A stretch of 32,358 nt of DNA. Source: Defluviitaleaceae bacterium (GTDB lineage Bacteria; Bacillota; Clostridia; Lachnospirales; WQUN01). How positions within the stretch are numbered: the first letter of the stretch is position 1; each line of letters begins with the position of its first letter. The position numbers and the translations under genes were made by a program. The DNA is taken from assembly GCA_009788085.1 (NCBI GenBank), contig WQSB01000010.1:1-32358 (forward strand), in the 5' to 3' direction. Below the pieces are notes generated by a model that was not told where the DNA came from, ran no database searches, and worked only from the letters and a program-made list of their open reading frames with translations. Shown here piece after piece: positions 1 through 8,674 of the stretch.

Positions 1-676
1 CGAGTATGAGATTCCCAATATAAGCGGACAGGCACTTTACAGCGCGTGGGCGTTTAACCCCCGCTTGGGCAGATACGAATTTATAGTCCCCGCGCTGTAC
101 GCAAGCGTCAGGCGGATTTTTGCCGCCCAGCAGGCCGCCCTTGCCCAAGGAGACACTCTGGTTATATACGAAGCTTTCCGGCCCCGTGCCACACAGCAAA
201 ACGTTGTACGTAATCTTCAAGCCCTGATGAACGAAAACAACGCCGTATACGAAGCCCTTAATACTCCGCCTTGGCATCCCGGCTGGTTTATTTCCCACGG
301 CATATCAAATCACCAGCGCGGCGCGGCCATAGACGCAAGCCTAGGGCGAGTCACGGAATACGAAATCCGGTTTATCAATGGCTTTGCGTACCGGCGCGTA
401 ACCGGGTTTGCCCCCCACGAAATGCCCACAACCATGCATAATCTTCACCCTGGGGCGGCGGTTTTTACGGCCCCCCGAAGCGGAACCCTGGCCGAAACCA
501 TGACCGAGGGCGCGCTGCTTTTGCAAAGCTACTTCACCCGGAACGGGTTTACACTATTATCCTCCGAGTGGTGGCATTTTGACGACCCCGCCGGCATAAG
601 CGTTGCCCGGGCGCATAACATGACGGGGGATTTTTTCACCCCGTTAATTTTCAGCGTTCTTCCCAATAATACATAA
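1..676 (+). CDS. VanX/VanY-like M15 D-Ala-D-Ala peptidase, 5' end outside window
   Basis: The frame is open from base 2, so the gene starts before the window and only about 224 codons of its C-terminal part are present. Two signature motifs of the zinc M15 peptidases are visible: SNHQRGAAID (family pattern SxHxxGxAxD, which supplies a zinc histidine and aspartate) and SEWWHFDD (family pattern ExWWH, catalytic Glu and zinc His). The spacing and the phrase 'EAFRPRATQQ' fit the D-alanyl-D-alanine dipeptidase (VanX-like) branch better than the carboxypeptidases. Such enzymes cut D-Ala-D-Ala dipeptide or peptide stems in cell-wall turnover. There is no vanHA-type neighbour, so a glycopeptide-resistance role cannot be argued from this window. 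A TTG at 65 is not needed as a start. Confidence 0.85.
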   Translation, partial: EYEIPNISGQALYSAWAFNPRLGRYEFIVPALYASVRRIFAAQQAALAQGDTLVIYEAFRPRATQQNVVRNLQALMNENNAVYEALNTPPWHPGWFISHGISNHQRGAAIDASLGRVTEYEIRFINGFAYRRVTGFAPHEMPTTMHNLHPGAAVFTAPRSGTLAETMTEGALLLQSYFTRNGFTLLSSEWWHFDDPAGISVARAHNMTGDFFTPLIFSVLPNNT

Positions 677-697
677 ATAAAAAGCAGGAGCGATTTA

Positions 698-3346
698 GTG
701 ATGCCAAAAAAACGACTGCGAAAGAAAATAACTCAGGGGAGTGGCGATGAAATCGGCATTTTGTTCCAGACCCTCGGGAATGCCCGGCAGTCCCTCATAG
801 CGCAAGCAACCGCAAAAGCGGAGCTTGAAGCCTACAAGGTAAACGAAGCCTTCTTTCAATCCGCCCCCTATGCCTTTAGCTTGTGGGACGGGGAGCATGG
901 GCTTTTGGATGTGGGGCCGCAAGCCGTTGAGATGTTTGAGGCCTCCAGCAAAGAATATTACCTTGAGCATTATTCAGAATTTTGGGCACAATATCAGCCC
1001 TGCGGCACATTGTCCTCGGAGCTTGCCACTGAATACATCAACAAAACCCTTAAAGAAGGGCGTGTGCGCATTGAATGGATGCACAGAAACAAAAAAGGTG
1101 AGGAATTCCTGACAGACGTTACCCTTGTACGCATCGAGCGCAATGACAGGCCCGTTGTCGCGGCATATATAACCGATTTGCGCCCTATCAGGAGGGCAAT
1201 GGAAAGAGAGCACGAGGCCATAAACCGCCAGCAGCTTTTGTATGACTCCATCCCCATCCCCGCAAGCCTGTGGAACAAAAACTATCAGGTGTTTGACTGC
1301 AACGACGCGATGGTGCGTTTTCTCGGCCTGACCAATAAGGCCGAAGCCCTTGAGCGTTTTTATGAATTTTCTGCCGAGCGTCAGCCGGACGGGTCGTCTT
1401 CATACGACAGGGTGACGCATGTTATAGACACGGTGCTGGAGACAGGCCAGTTGTTCCGGCACAATTGGAATCATCTGATAAACGGGGAAAGTGTGCCTGT
1501 TGAAGTCACTGTTGCCCGGGTGCCTATGAGTGACGGATATGTCGCGGCGTGTTACGCGCTGGATTTGCGCCCGATTAAAGAAGCAGAGGCGCGGCGCATT
1601 AAAGCCATCGAAGAAAGCAATCGCGCAAAAAGCCGCTTTTTAGCCAGAATGAGCCACGAAATCCGCACGCCCATATCTTCTATTTTGGGGATTTCAGAAA
1701 TAGAGCTGCAAAACCCAAAGCTGCACCACCATATAGAGGAATCCTTTGCAAAAATCCACAGCTCTGCCGGGACGCTCCTTGGTATTGTAAATGATATTTT
1801 AGACCTTTCCAAAATTGAAGCAGGCAAAATTGAAGTAGTAGAAGTCACATACGACACTGCCAGCATGATTAGCGATGTTTCGTATCTGCATCTTGGCTTT
1901 ATAGGCAGCAAGCCCATAAAATTTATGATGACCGTGGATGAAAACATGCCTGCCACCTTAAAGGGAGATTCGTTACGCATTGTACAGATAATGAACAATT
2001 TGCTGTCAAACGCTTTTAAATATACCGAATCCGGCACTGTAACGCTATCATGGGATTGGAGCGGCTCGGCTTTGACTATTTGCGTCAGGGATACGGGCAT
2101 GGGTATGACAAACGCGCAAGTAAATGATTTGCACCGGGAATACACTCGCTTTCATGAGCGCGAGTTTCCGGATATCATCGGCACAGGGTTGGGCTGGCCT
2201 ATTGTACACAGCCTGCTGCATATGATGGGCGGCAAAGCAGAGTTGAAGAGCCAAGTAAATGTTGGCACAACGATTACTGTACAGATACCACAAAAACAAT
2301 CCGGACAGAATGTTTTGGGTAAGGATTTGGCCCTCCGTTTACAAAAATTTGAAGAAAGCCCCCACACCGCCGACAAGAAATTCAAGTTTGTGCCGGAGCC
2401 TATGCCTTATGGCCGCGTCCTTGTAGTTGACGACGTGGATGCAAATTTATATGTAGCCCGCGGCCTGTTGAGCTTTTACGACCTCAATGTAGAAACCTGC
2501 GTCAGCGGGTATGAGGCCATTGAAAAAATCAAGCAAGGTAATGTTTACGACCTGGTGTTTATGGACCAAATGATGTCCGGAATAAACGGTGACGAAACTC
2601 TGCGCGTTATACGGGATATGGGCTACTCCCGGCCAATTGTCGTTCTGACTGCCAACACCATGATAGGCCAAGCGGAAGAATTTATTAAACACGGCTTTGA
2701 CGGCTTCATTTCAAAGCCTATACAAACGGCTCATCTCAATGCCATTTTAACCAAACATATAAGGGACAAGCAGCCGCCGGAAGTAATTGAGGCCGCTAAG
2801 GCGCGAATATCCGCCCCCGCAAATTTTGAGGACGCCAGCGGCTTTTTGGGCAGTGCCGTTTTAATAGAGAAGCTTAAGGTAAGCTTTACCAGAAGCCACA
2901 AAAACGCTTTCCGTGAAATTAGCGATGCTTTAGCCTCAGGGGACACAAAAACAGCTCACCGTATTGCCCATACCCTTAAAAGCTCGGCGTATTTGATTCA
3001 GGAAACGGCCTTGTCGGACACCGCCAAAGATATAGAGGAAATGCTGGCGACCGGCAAAACGCCAACCAGCACCCAATTGGCGGATTTGGAAAAGCATCTG
3101 AAGAACGTGCTTGAAGCCATCGGCACAACAGAGTTTTCCCCTAAAAATAAAAACCTTGACAACGTGGCAGAAATGTTCGATAAACTTGCCGCATTGCTGA
3201 AGGTTCGCAGTTACAACGCCCTAAACTCCATTGACGAACTTCGGGATTTGCCGGAAGCAGCCATATTGGTGCGGCAGGTTGAAGAATTTGACTTTGCGGC
3301 GGCGATTCAGAGCTTGAAGGTTTTGAGGGATATTTTGGGGATATAA
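698..3346 (+). CDS. Hybrid sensor histidine kinase (PAS-PAS-HisKA-HATPase-REC-HPt)
   Basis: This is a cytoplasmic multi-domain phosphorelay protein of 882 residues; I see no membrane segment. From the N-terminus: two PAS-like repeats (about 45-165 and 175-295, both ending in a similar 'DLRPI' strand), a HisKA domain with His320 in the H-box MSHEIRTP, an HATPase domain with N-box NNLLSNAFKY (433-442) and G-boxes DTGMGM and GTGLGW (the usual GLGL is GLGW here), a receiver domain with the acidic pair DD near 578 and phospho-acceptor Asp623 in MDQMM, and a C-terminal HPt domain with His758 in RIAHTLKSSAYL. This makes a full internal His-Asp-His relay. The start is GTG 698 or ATG 701; AGGAG at 686-690 serves either. 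No output regulator is adjacent, so the partner is unknown. Confidence 0.93.
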   Translation: MMPKKRLRKKITQGSGDEIGILFQTLGNARQSLIAQATAKAELEAYKVNEAFFQSAPYAFSLWDGEHGLLDVGPQAVEMFEASSKEYYLEHYSEFWAQYQPCGTLSSELATEYINKTLKEGRVRIEWMHRNKKGEEFLTDVTLVRIERNDRPVVAAYITDLRPIRRAMEREHEAINRQQLLYDSIPIPASLWNKNYQVFDCNDAMVRFLGLTNKAEALERFYEFSAERQPDGSSSYDRVTHVIDTVLETGQLFRHNWNHLINGESVPVEVTVARVPMSDGYVAACYALDLRPIKEAEARRIKAIEESNRAKSRFLARMSHEIRTPISSILGISEIELQNPKLHHHIEESFAKIHSSAGTLLGIVNDILDLSKIEAGKIEVVEVTYDTASMISDVSYLHLGFIGSKPIKFMMTVDENMPATLKGDSLRIVQIMNNLLSNAFKYTESGTVTLSWDWSGSALTICVRDTGMGMTNAQVNDLHREYTRFHEREFPDIIGTGLGWPIVHSLLHMMGGKAELKSQVNVGTTITVQIPQKQSGQNVLGKDLALRLQKFEESPHTADKKFKFVPEPMPYGRVLVVDDVDANLYVARGLLSFYDLNVETCVSGYEAIEKIKQGNVYDLVFMDQMMSGINGDETLRVIRDMGYSRPIVVLTANTMIGQAEEFIKHGFDGFISKPIQTAHLNAILTKHIRDKQPPEVIEAAKARISAPANFEDASGFLGSAVLIEKLKVSFTRSHKNAFREISDALASGDTKTAHRIAHTLKSSAYLIQETALSDTAKDIEEMLATGKTPTSTQLADLEKHLKNVLEAIGTTEFSPKNKNLDNVAEMFDKLAALLKVRSYNALNSIDELRDLPEAAILVRQVEEFDFAAAIQSLKVLRDILGI

Positions 3347-3397
3347 TCTTATTCTGACCTTTTGCCATACTCAAATCGACTAGATTCCAAATTATTC

Positions 3398-3425
3398 TTG
3401 CAATAAACTTTTCTTATGATAAACT
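3398..3425 (+). promoter_or_regulatory. Possible promoter for the HD-domain two-gene unit
   Basis: TTGCAA at 3398-3403 and TAAACT at 3420-3425 are separated by 16 bp, in the 188-bp gap between the kinase gene and the following gene. The match is moderate and the spacing slightly short. No clear terminator is visible for the kinase in this gap. Confidence 0.35.
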
Positions 3426-3534
3426 GGTTACACGTTGTCAACCCTGCGCGAAGAGATGCATATAGTAGTAGCAGGCTGGCCAAAATGATAAGTGCAAAAT
3501 AAAATCCATGTCTAGGAAATGAGGGTATAGGTTT

Positions 3535-3939
3535 ATGTTGACAGTCCTTGCAGAGCGTGAATTAACAGCTTATGACTTTATGCGGTGTTTATTTGCCACT
3601 CTTGCCAAGAATAAGCGTTCCATTATAAACAAATCAGCTATTGTCAAAGTGATTTATGATTTCCAAGAGGCTATGCTTCGTGAAAATAACCACGACGTTA
3701 TTTCTATGTTTGACGATATAGAATTCAGGAAAGGCATTGATGAGAATGTTGTATCATATGACATCAACGAGGTAATTAATAATCTCCAGACCTTTGGCGT
3801 TGTTGGAAAGCTAAACCCCACATATGATAAACTTTTTATATATTTAACGGAGCAAGAAGCTGATGAAATTTTAAGCCAATATAATCAAGAGGTTCAAGAC
3901 ACAATGAGCCTTTTGGCGGGTTGCTTTGCAGGTGAATGA
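3535..3939 (+). CDS. Uncharacterised small protein, partner of the HD-domain protein
   Basis: This is a 134-residue soluble, acidic protein. I do not recognise the family. It is rich in predicted helix, with a central stretch around 'YDINEVINNLQTFGVVGKLNPTYD' (residues ~85-108) that resembles a winged-helix wing or recognition region, but this is only an impression. The start is ATG 3535, preceded by a GAGGG stretch. Its TGA stop at 3937-3939 lies one base before the ATG of the HD-domain gene, so the two are almost certainly cotranscribed and translationally coupled. A small helical protein paired with a large HD phosphohydrolase suggests a regulator or specificity subunit for that enzyme (inference). 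Confidence 0.7.
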   Translation: MLTVLAERELTAYDFMRCLFATLAKNKRSIINKSAIVKVIYDFQEAMLRENNHDVISMFDDIEFRKGIDENVVSYDINEVINNLQTFGVVGKLNPTYDKLFIYLTEQEADEILSQYNQEVQDTMSLLAGCFAGE

Positions 3940-3940
3940 A

Positions 3941-5659
3941 ATGGACATAAGCGTACTTATGAGCTCGGATGAGTATAAAACAATAGAGGCTGACATTGAG
4001 AGCTTTGTAAAAGAAAAGCTTGATGGGTACAAGCCCAGCCGAACCACGGGAAAAACAATACACGACCCAGTTTGGGGCTCTGTTGAGTATTCTGATTGGG
4101 AAATGCAATTAATTGATTCTCCGCTGTTCCAGCGGCTCCGAGACATCCATCAGGTTGGCTTGGCCATGCTTACATATCCCGCAGCTAGGCATTCACGGTT
4201 TGAACATTCTTTAGGCGTTGCGGCGGCCGCCAAGAAAATGTGCGAAAAAATATCCAAGAATTCAAAACGCTGTCCGTTCAAGAAAAATGATAAAAATAAA
4301 GTCTACCTAGCTGCTCTTTTGCATGACATAGGCCATGGTTTTTATTCCCATCTTTCGGAAAGCATCTATGGTGAATTTAAGGCGTTTGATAAGCTTATAA
4401 CTAAATTTAAGCGTATGCTCAAAAGGAAGCCAAAAGCACATGAAGCACTGGCGTTTATTATTATTAACACCGAAACATTCCGGAATTTTTTCTTTGAGAA
4501 TATAAATTACCCTGACAAAAATGAATGTCAGGGCTATCTTTTTTCCGATGTAGGTAAGATGATTATTGGCGCGAACATAGAAGAAAGCGACGAAGTATAT
4601 AGTTTTTTGACGGCCATTATTAACGGCCCCTTTGATGCCGACAAGTTGGATTATATTAAACGGGATAGCCATACGGCTGGTCTCTCTTTGTCATATGACA
4701 TGGAACGCCTTTTTACAAAAATTGTTGTTCACACTGTGCAAAATGAAAGCCGCCAAACAGAATATAGATTGGTAATTAAATTTAATGGCGTTACCGCAAT
4801 TGAAGAGCTGACCTTCTGTAGAATCATGCTGTTTAGTTATATCTATTATCATCAGAAGGTTTTAATTTCTGAAGCAATGGTGAAAGACTATGTACACGGG
4901 CTGCACAGACTAGGTATCATCAGGGAATTTTCCGATTTTTTGCGCTATACCGATTCGGACATCCTAAAACTTGCCAAGCAACAAGGTAACAAGAGTCCAT
5001 TTCCTAAATACGAAATGCTGAATTTAGAAAAGCTCGCCCTCAACATTGCCAACCGCCGGCTTCCAAAACGCTGCTTTGAAATATCTCAGTCAAATGTAGA
5101 AAATATAGCCGAGGAACCTAAATTTGACCTAACGCATCAGTGCCAAATCCTTGCCGAGCAATGTAAAAACGGCATCACGGCAGAGGAATTGCAAAGTCGA
5201 ATTGAATTGATGATATTTTCCCTTAGGAACCAGGAGACAAGAGAAGATAAGGTGTTGCTTGATTCACTGTATAATGAACTGGGAAAAGTTACATTTGAAG
5301 CGATGCTTGCGCTAAGGAAGAAATTTTATATCCAACTGGCCAACGAATATAGCAAAGCAGGGAAAGCTGTAAATTTTAATATGTTTGATGTTTACATTAT
5401 TGTCCCTAAGTCTGCAAACTACGGCGAGGCCGGGGATTCTGTTATATTGGGCCGGAACAACAAGGACTTGCTGCAAATTAACGATTTCGTAAAGCTTGAT
5501 GACTGGGCGGCCAGCTTTAATTCAAATAAATGGAGAGGTTATGTTTTTGTATCAGAGCATATTGACCTCAGCATTGCGTTTAAAGTTGCCCAGAAATTTA
5601 TATTAAAAGGAAAAGCACGGGTCAAAAAACCAACATCGTATATGAAGGTTGATTTATAG
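3941..5659 (+). CDS. HD-domain phosphohydrolase, SAMHD1/dGTPase-like
   Basis: The protein has about 572 residues. Its N-terminal half carries the hallmarks of the dNTPase/SAMHD1-like HD superfamily: 'DSPLFQRLRDIHQVG', 'ARHSRFEHSLGV' (first metal His), 'LAALLHDIGHG' (the HD doublet) and a later 'GPFDADKLDYIKRD' (distal metal Asp). Enzymes of this group hydrolyse dNTPs or related nucleotides with a bound metal. The C-terminal half (~330-572) is not recognised and may be an oligomerisation or regulatory region. ATG 3941 is preferred over TTG 3926 because AGGTG at 3929-3933 is well spaced and the previous gene stops at 3939. Some HD dNTPases protect against phage by depleting nucleotides; a defence role here is possible but not shown. 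Confidence 0.82.
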   Translation: MDISVLMSSDEYKTIEADIESFVKEKLDGYKPSRTTGKTIHDPVWGSVEYSDWEMQLIDSPLFQRLRDIHQVGLAMLTYPAARHSRFEHSLGVAAAAKKMCEKISKNSKRCPFKKNDKNKVYLAALLHDIGHGFYSHLSESIYGEFKAFDKLITKFKRMLKRKPKAHEALAFIIINTETFRNFFFENINYPDKNECQGYLFSDVGKMIIGANIEESDEVYSFLTAIINGPFDADKLDYIKRDSHTAGLSLSYDMERLFTKIVVHTVQNESRQTEYRLVIKFNGVTAIEELTFCRIMLFSYIYYHQKVLISEAMVKDYVHGLHRLGIIREFSDFLRYTDSDILKLAKQQGNKSPFPKYEMLNLEKLALNIANRRLPKRCFEISQSNVENIAEEPKFDLTHQCQILAEQCKNGITAEELQSRIELMIFSLRNQETREDKVLLDSLYNELGKVTFEAMLALRKKFYIQLANEYSKAGKAVNFNMFDVYIIVPKSANYGEAGDSVILGRNNKDLLQINDFVKLDDWAASFNSNKWRGYVFVSEHIDLSIAFKVAQKFILKGKARVKKPTSYMKVDL

Positions 5660-5684
5660 GTTTATTGCTTGAATTTTTAAAATG

Positions 5685-5741
5685 GGATGTTTCGCGAACT
5701 GCACTGGTGATACACCGGACGCGAGATATCCTCTTTTTTTT
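5685..5741 (+). terminator. Rho-independent terminator after the HD-domain gene
   Basis: A nested hairpin: outer GGAT/ATCC, then TCGCG (5692-5696) with CGCGA (5720-5724), and an inner CTGGTG/CACCGG stem (5704-5709/5713-5718) closed by ATA. A run of eight T follows at 5734-5741. It sits 25 bp after the stop of the HD-domain gene. Confidence 0.8.
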
Positions 5742-5890
5742 CGCCTCACCAGCCGCACAAAGCCGTAGCCTTAAGCGAACGGAACCCCAAGCCCCGGAGA
5801 CCGCCGGCCTCTCGGGCCCAAAGTAAATGCTGTTGCCCTGCCTTTTTTTACGGCAGCTGGACAAGCCCTAAAGCATAACCTATACTCTTG
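5742..5890 (+). other. GC-rich leader upstream of wecB, no gene seen
   Basis: This 150-bp stretch between the terminator and wecB is GC-rich with several short self-complementary blocks (for example around 5795-5825) and a T7 run near 5850. No open frame with a ribosome-binding site was found. I could not assign it to a known riboswitch or RNA class. Confidence 0.3.
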
Positions 5891-5905
5891 GAAAGGGGAG
5901 AGACC

Positions 5906-7018
5906 ATGATAAAAATACTTTCAATTTTCGGGACGCGCCCGGAAGCGTATAAAATGATTCCGCTGGTGCTGGAGATGCGCGACCGGCCGGAGGTTCACGC
6001 GGAGGTGTGCGTGACCGCTCAGCACCGGGCGCTGCTTGACCAAGCACTTACGCCCTTTGGAATCGCGCCGGATTATGATTTGAATATCATGACGGTGGGG
6101 CAGACTCTGGAGGAAATAACCACCCGCGTGTTGCGGGGCTTGCCCCTGGTGTTAAAAGATGCCAAACCGGACATCATATTAGTACACGGCGACACCACCA
6201 CAACTTTTGCGGCGTCGTTGGCGGCGTTTTATGCAAAAATCCCCGTGGGGCACGTGGAAGCGGGGCTTCGCACCTATGACAAATACGCGCCATATCCCGA
6301 GGAAATGAACCGCAGACTGACCACCGCGCTGGCGGATTTGTTTTTCGCTCCGACGCAGGTGTCGCGGGAGAATTTATTAAAAGAAAATATCTCCGACAAG
6401 GCCATTTTCGTAACGGGGAACACGTCGATTGATTTAATAAAGCATACTACGCGGAAGGATTACCGCTTTAACACAGAGGCATTGAATAATCTGGATTTTA
6501 CAAAGCGGATAATTTTATTAACCGCCCATCGCGGCGAAAACCGGGGGCAGCCCATGGAAAATATCTGCCGTGCCGCGCTTCGTCTGGTGAGGGAGAACCC
6601 GGACACCTTTCTGGTGTGGCCGGTGCATCCCGGCAAGGCGGTTGTCGAACCGGCCAACGCGATTTTGGGCGGACAGGAGCGGATTCTGCTGACCCAGCCG
6701 CTGGACGTAGTGGACATGCATAATCTTATGAGCCGTTCGTTTCTTCTGCTTACGGATTCCGGCGGCCTGCAAGAGGAATCGCCGTCCTTCGACCTGCCCA
6801 CGATTGTTCTGCGGGAGGTCACGGAGCGGCCCGAGGGCTTGGCGGCGGGTACGCTGGTGTTGGCAGGAGTAGCCGAGGATTCCATTTATAATGAAGCGTC
6901 CCGCCTGCTCACCGACGAAGCCGCGTATAAAAAAATGGCCGCCGCCGAAAATCCCTTTGGGGACGGCCAGGCCAGCAGGCGGATAGTAGACGCGATAATA
7001 GAAGGGAATTTCAGATGA
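5906..7018 (+). CDS. wecB: UDP-N-acetylglucosamine 2-epimerase (non-hydrolysing)
   Basis: The protein has 370 residues, the usual length for WecB/MnaA. It interconverts UDP-GlcNAc and UDP-ManNAc in the cytoplasm, supplying ManNAc units for cell-wall polymers such as teichoic-acid linkage units. Family motifs are in order: N-terminal 'IFGTRPEAYKM', 'HGDTTTT', 'GHVEAGLRT', 'YPEEMNRR', 'TAHRGEN', 'PVHPG' and 'LTDSGGLQEE'. ATG 5906 is chosen because GGAAAGGGGAGA lies just upstream and the product then starts MIKILSIFGTRPE as in the family. Its stop overlaps the next gene's start in an ATGA arrangement, so the acetyltransferase is cotranscribed. Confidence 0.95.
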   Translation: MIKILSIFGTRPEAYKMIPLVLEMRDRPEVHAEVCVTAQHRALLDQALTPFGIAPDYDLNIMTVGQTLEEITTRVLRGLPLVLKDAKPDIILVHGDTTTTFAASLAAFYAKIPVGHVEAGLRTYDKYAPYPEEMNRRLTTALADLFFAPTQVSRENLLKENISDKAIFVTGNTSIDLIKHTTRKDYRFNTEALNNLDFTKRIILLTAHRGENRGQPMENICRAALRLVRENPDTFLVWPVHPGKAVVEPANAILGGQERILLTQPLDVVDMHNLMSRSFLLLTDSGGLQEESPSFDLPTIVLREVTERPEGLAAGTLVLAGVAEDSIYNEASRLLTDEAAYKKMAAAENPFGDGQASRRIVDAIIEGNFR

Positions 7019-7500
7019 TTTCGATGAAATGGTTTTTTGGCGAGAAGGAAGACTTGAGCGACGTACATGTTATCCGACGCGAGGTTTTCATGGAGGAGCA
7101 AAACGTGCCCGCGGCCCATCTAAACGACGGTACGGACGCTGAAAGCATACATGTGGTGGTTTATGACGAAAATGAAAAGCCCGTATCCACAGGGCGCGTA
7201 CACATCACCGACGATGATTTTATCATCGGGCGTGTGGCCACGGTAAAAAGCCACCGTAGTCAGGGCTTGGCCACGGGCATCATGCAAGCCCTAATCGAGG
7301 CCTGTGTTCAAATGGGCGGCGAAAGACAGCTTTTGCATTCGCAGACGGAGGCCCAAGGATTTTACGAAAAGTTGGGCTTTACCCCCTATGGCGAGGAATT
7401 CGAAAAGGCGGGAATCCCCCACATTGCCATGGAGCATTTCGGCAGTATAAAACGCTGCGGAGGAGGCGGCCACTGTGGAGGTTGCGGAAAGGGGCATTAA
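7015..7500 (+). CDS. GNAT-family N-acetyltransferase with Cys/His-rich tail
   Basis: The protein has 161 residues. The core (1-~145) has the GNAT fold signature: 'FIIGRVATVKSHRSQGLATGIMQ' (residues ~63-85) contains the acetyl-CoA pyrophosphate loop (R/Q-x-x-G-x-A/G), and 'FYEKLGFTPYGEEF' is the C-terminal strand. It resembles the ElaA/YjcF branch. Its substrate is unknown. The last ~14 residues are unusual: CGGGGHCGGCGKGH, with three Cys and two His, look like a metal-binding tail appended to the fold. The start overlaps the wecB stop (ATGA). The S4-domain gene follows two bases after its stop. Confidence 0.88.
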   Translation: MISMKWFFGEKEDLSDVHVIRREVFMEEQNVPAAHLNDGTDAESIHVVVYDENEKPVSTGRVHITDDDFIIGRVATVKSHRSQGLATGIMQALIEACVQMGGERQLLHSQTEAQGFYEKLGFTPYGEEFEKAGIPHIAMEHFGSIKRCGGGGHCGGCGKGH

Positions 7501-7501
7501 T

Positions 7502-7747
7502 ATGCGACTGGACAAATATCTGAAGGTAAGCCGCGTCATAAAACGCCGCACCGTAGCCAACGAAGCCTGCGACGCCGGGCGGGTGGAGGTCAACGGTAAG
7601 CCTGCGAAGGCATCGGCGGAGGTTAAGGTGGGCGATGTTATCGCAATTCGGTTTGGGGACAAAGTTACCCGGCTGGAAGTTCTGACGGTAAAGGAAACCG
7701 TGCGCAAGGAAGACGCGGCGGGTATGTTTAAAATGTTAATGTCATAA
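7502..7747 (+). CDS. rqcP: RqcP/YabO-like S4-domain RNA-binding protein
   Basis: The protein has 81 residues, almost all a single S4 RNA-binding domain: 'MRLDKYLKVSRVIKRRTVANEACDAG' (1-26) followed by 'RVEVNGKPAKAS' and 'VGDVIAI'. Members bind stalled 50S-peptidyl-tRNA complexes and help RqcH add C-terminal alanine tails in ribosome quality control (family knowledge). The order yabO-yabP-yabQ-divIC is the classic Bacillus/Clostridia arrangement and supports the call. ATG 7502 is chosen over the upstream GTG 7475, because the domain begins exactly there and AAAGGGG precedes it. Confidence 0.93.
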   Translation: MRLDKYLKVSRVIKRRTVANEACDAGRVEVNGKPAKASAEVKVGDVIAIRFGDKVTRLEVLTVKETVRKEDAAGMFKMLMS

Positions 7748-7748
7748 T

Positions 7749-7788
7749 CCCCCCTTCCTGTCCATATAATGGAGCAAAGGGGGTTTTT
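7749..7788 (+). terminator. Rho-independent terminator between rqcP and yabP
   Basis: CCCCCTT (7750-7756) pairs with AAGGGGG (7777-7783), with an inner TCC/GGA pairing, and TTTTT follows at 7784-7788. It lies directly after the rqcP stop, so it separates the wecB-rqcP unit from the sporulation genes or acts as an attenuator ahead of yabP. Confidence 0.75.
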
Positions 7789-7826
7789 ACAATGAAACCC
7801 TCACAGCAAAAGGGGGCGTTGCAAAA

Positions 7827-8135
7827 ATGGCGGCACCGATGAGAATGCCACTGGAAGAAAAGAAGCGGGCGATATCGCGGCACAGCTTGCAGATTGACCG
7901 GCGCGAAAGCGTGAGTGTAACGGGGGTAATCGACGTAATTTCCTTCGACGAGGAGTCGGTGATTGGGGAGACGGAGATGGGGGTTGTGGTGATTCGCGGG
8001 GCGAATTTGCATGTCAATCGCATTAACTTGGAAAGCGGCGAGCTGGCTGTTTCCGGTGAAATCGACGGCGTTTCATATGAGAACCCCAGCGGCGGCGCGC
8101 GGGCGAAATCCTTGCTTGGGCGGCTTTTCAAATGA
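7827..8135 (+). CDS. yabP: Spore cortex protein YabP
   Basis: The protein has 102 residues and belongs to the YabP/YqfC family. The body 'RHSLQIDRRESVSVTGVIDVISFDEESV' through 'VVVIRGANLHVNRINLESGELAVSGEIDGVSYE' matches the family pattern of two short beta-rich repeats around 'GxxLHVxxLxLExGEL.I.G.I'. The exact function is unknown in the family, but yabP is expressed in the mother cell in Bacillus and sits next to yabQ. ATG 7827 is used because a GGGGG block lies upstream; ATG 7842 is an alternative. Confidence 0.92.
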   Translation: MAAPMRMPLEEKKRAISRHSLQIDRRESVSVTGVIDVISFDEESVIGETEMGVVVIRGANLHVNRINLESGELAVSGEIDGVSYENPSGGARAKSLLGRLFK

Positions 8136-8167
8136 AAGCTTTGCCGTTGCGGAGGGGGGGATGTTAA

Positions 8168-8668
8168 ATGATTCTTTCCATGTCCGGACAGGCGTGGCTG
8201 TTTTTGTCCACGGTACTGGTGGGCGCGGTTATCGGCCTGTTTTATGATTTTTTCCGAATCTTCCGCAAAACCGCAGCCCATTCCGCTTGGGCGGTTCAGC
8301 TGGAAGATTTATTTTTTTGGATAACAGCAACCGTGGGCACGTTTTATTTTATGCTGACACGCAACTACGGTGAAATCCGGCTGTTCGCTTTGCTTGGGGT
8401 CGCGTTGGGAATCACGTTGTACTTCGCTACGGTTTCCCGGTTAGTGGTAAAAATATGCGTTGTTGTTGTCACCTTTCTCAAGAGGGTTATCGCCTCCGCC
8501 GTCAGGATAATTCTGCTGCCGCTACGGCTTATTTTTACATGGATTGGCCCGCCAATAAAATCCTTCGCCGGAAAGCGGCGTAAGGACTTGCGTGGTTTGG
8601 CCAGATATGGCAAAATACAGATGAAGAAAACAGCGCGGAGTTGGTTTATTCTGCGCAAAAAGGTGTGA
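8168..8668 (+). CDS. yabQ: Spore cortex biosynthesis protein YabQ
   Basis: A 166-residue membrane protein with hydrophobic segments near 8-28, 45-60 and 70-110, followed by a basic C-terminal tail. The N-terminus 'ALF..GAVIGLFYDFFRIFRK' type pattern (residues ~15-35) is characteristic of YabQ. In Bacillus subtilis YabQ is required for spore cortex formation. ATG 8168 has a GGAGGGGGG ribosome-binding site at ~8151-8160. It sits between yabP and divIC as in other spore formers, and divIC starts six bases after its stop. Confidence 0.9.
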   Translation: MILSMSGQAWLFLSTVLVGAVIGLFYDFFRIFRKTAAHSAWAVQLEDLFFWITATVGTFYFMLTRNYGEIRLFALLGVALGITLYFATVSRLVVKICVVVVTFLKRVIASAVRIILLPLRLIFTWIGPPIKSFAGKRRKDLRGLARYGKIQMKKTARSWFILRKKV

Positions 8669-8674
8669 ATTTCC

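Noticed and set aside
698-3346. The kinase as the sensor controlling the grd genes
   Set aside because: It is 11 kb or more away on the other strand, with no cognate output regulator nearby. Nothing in the sequence links them.
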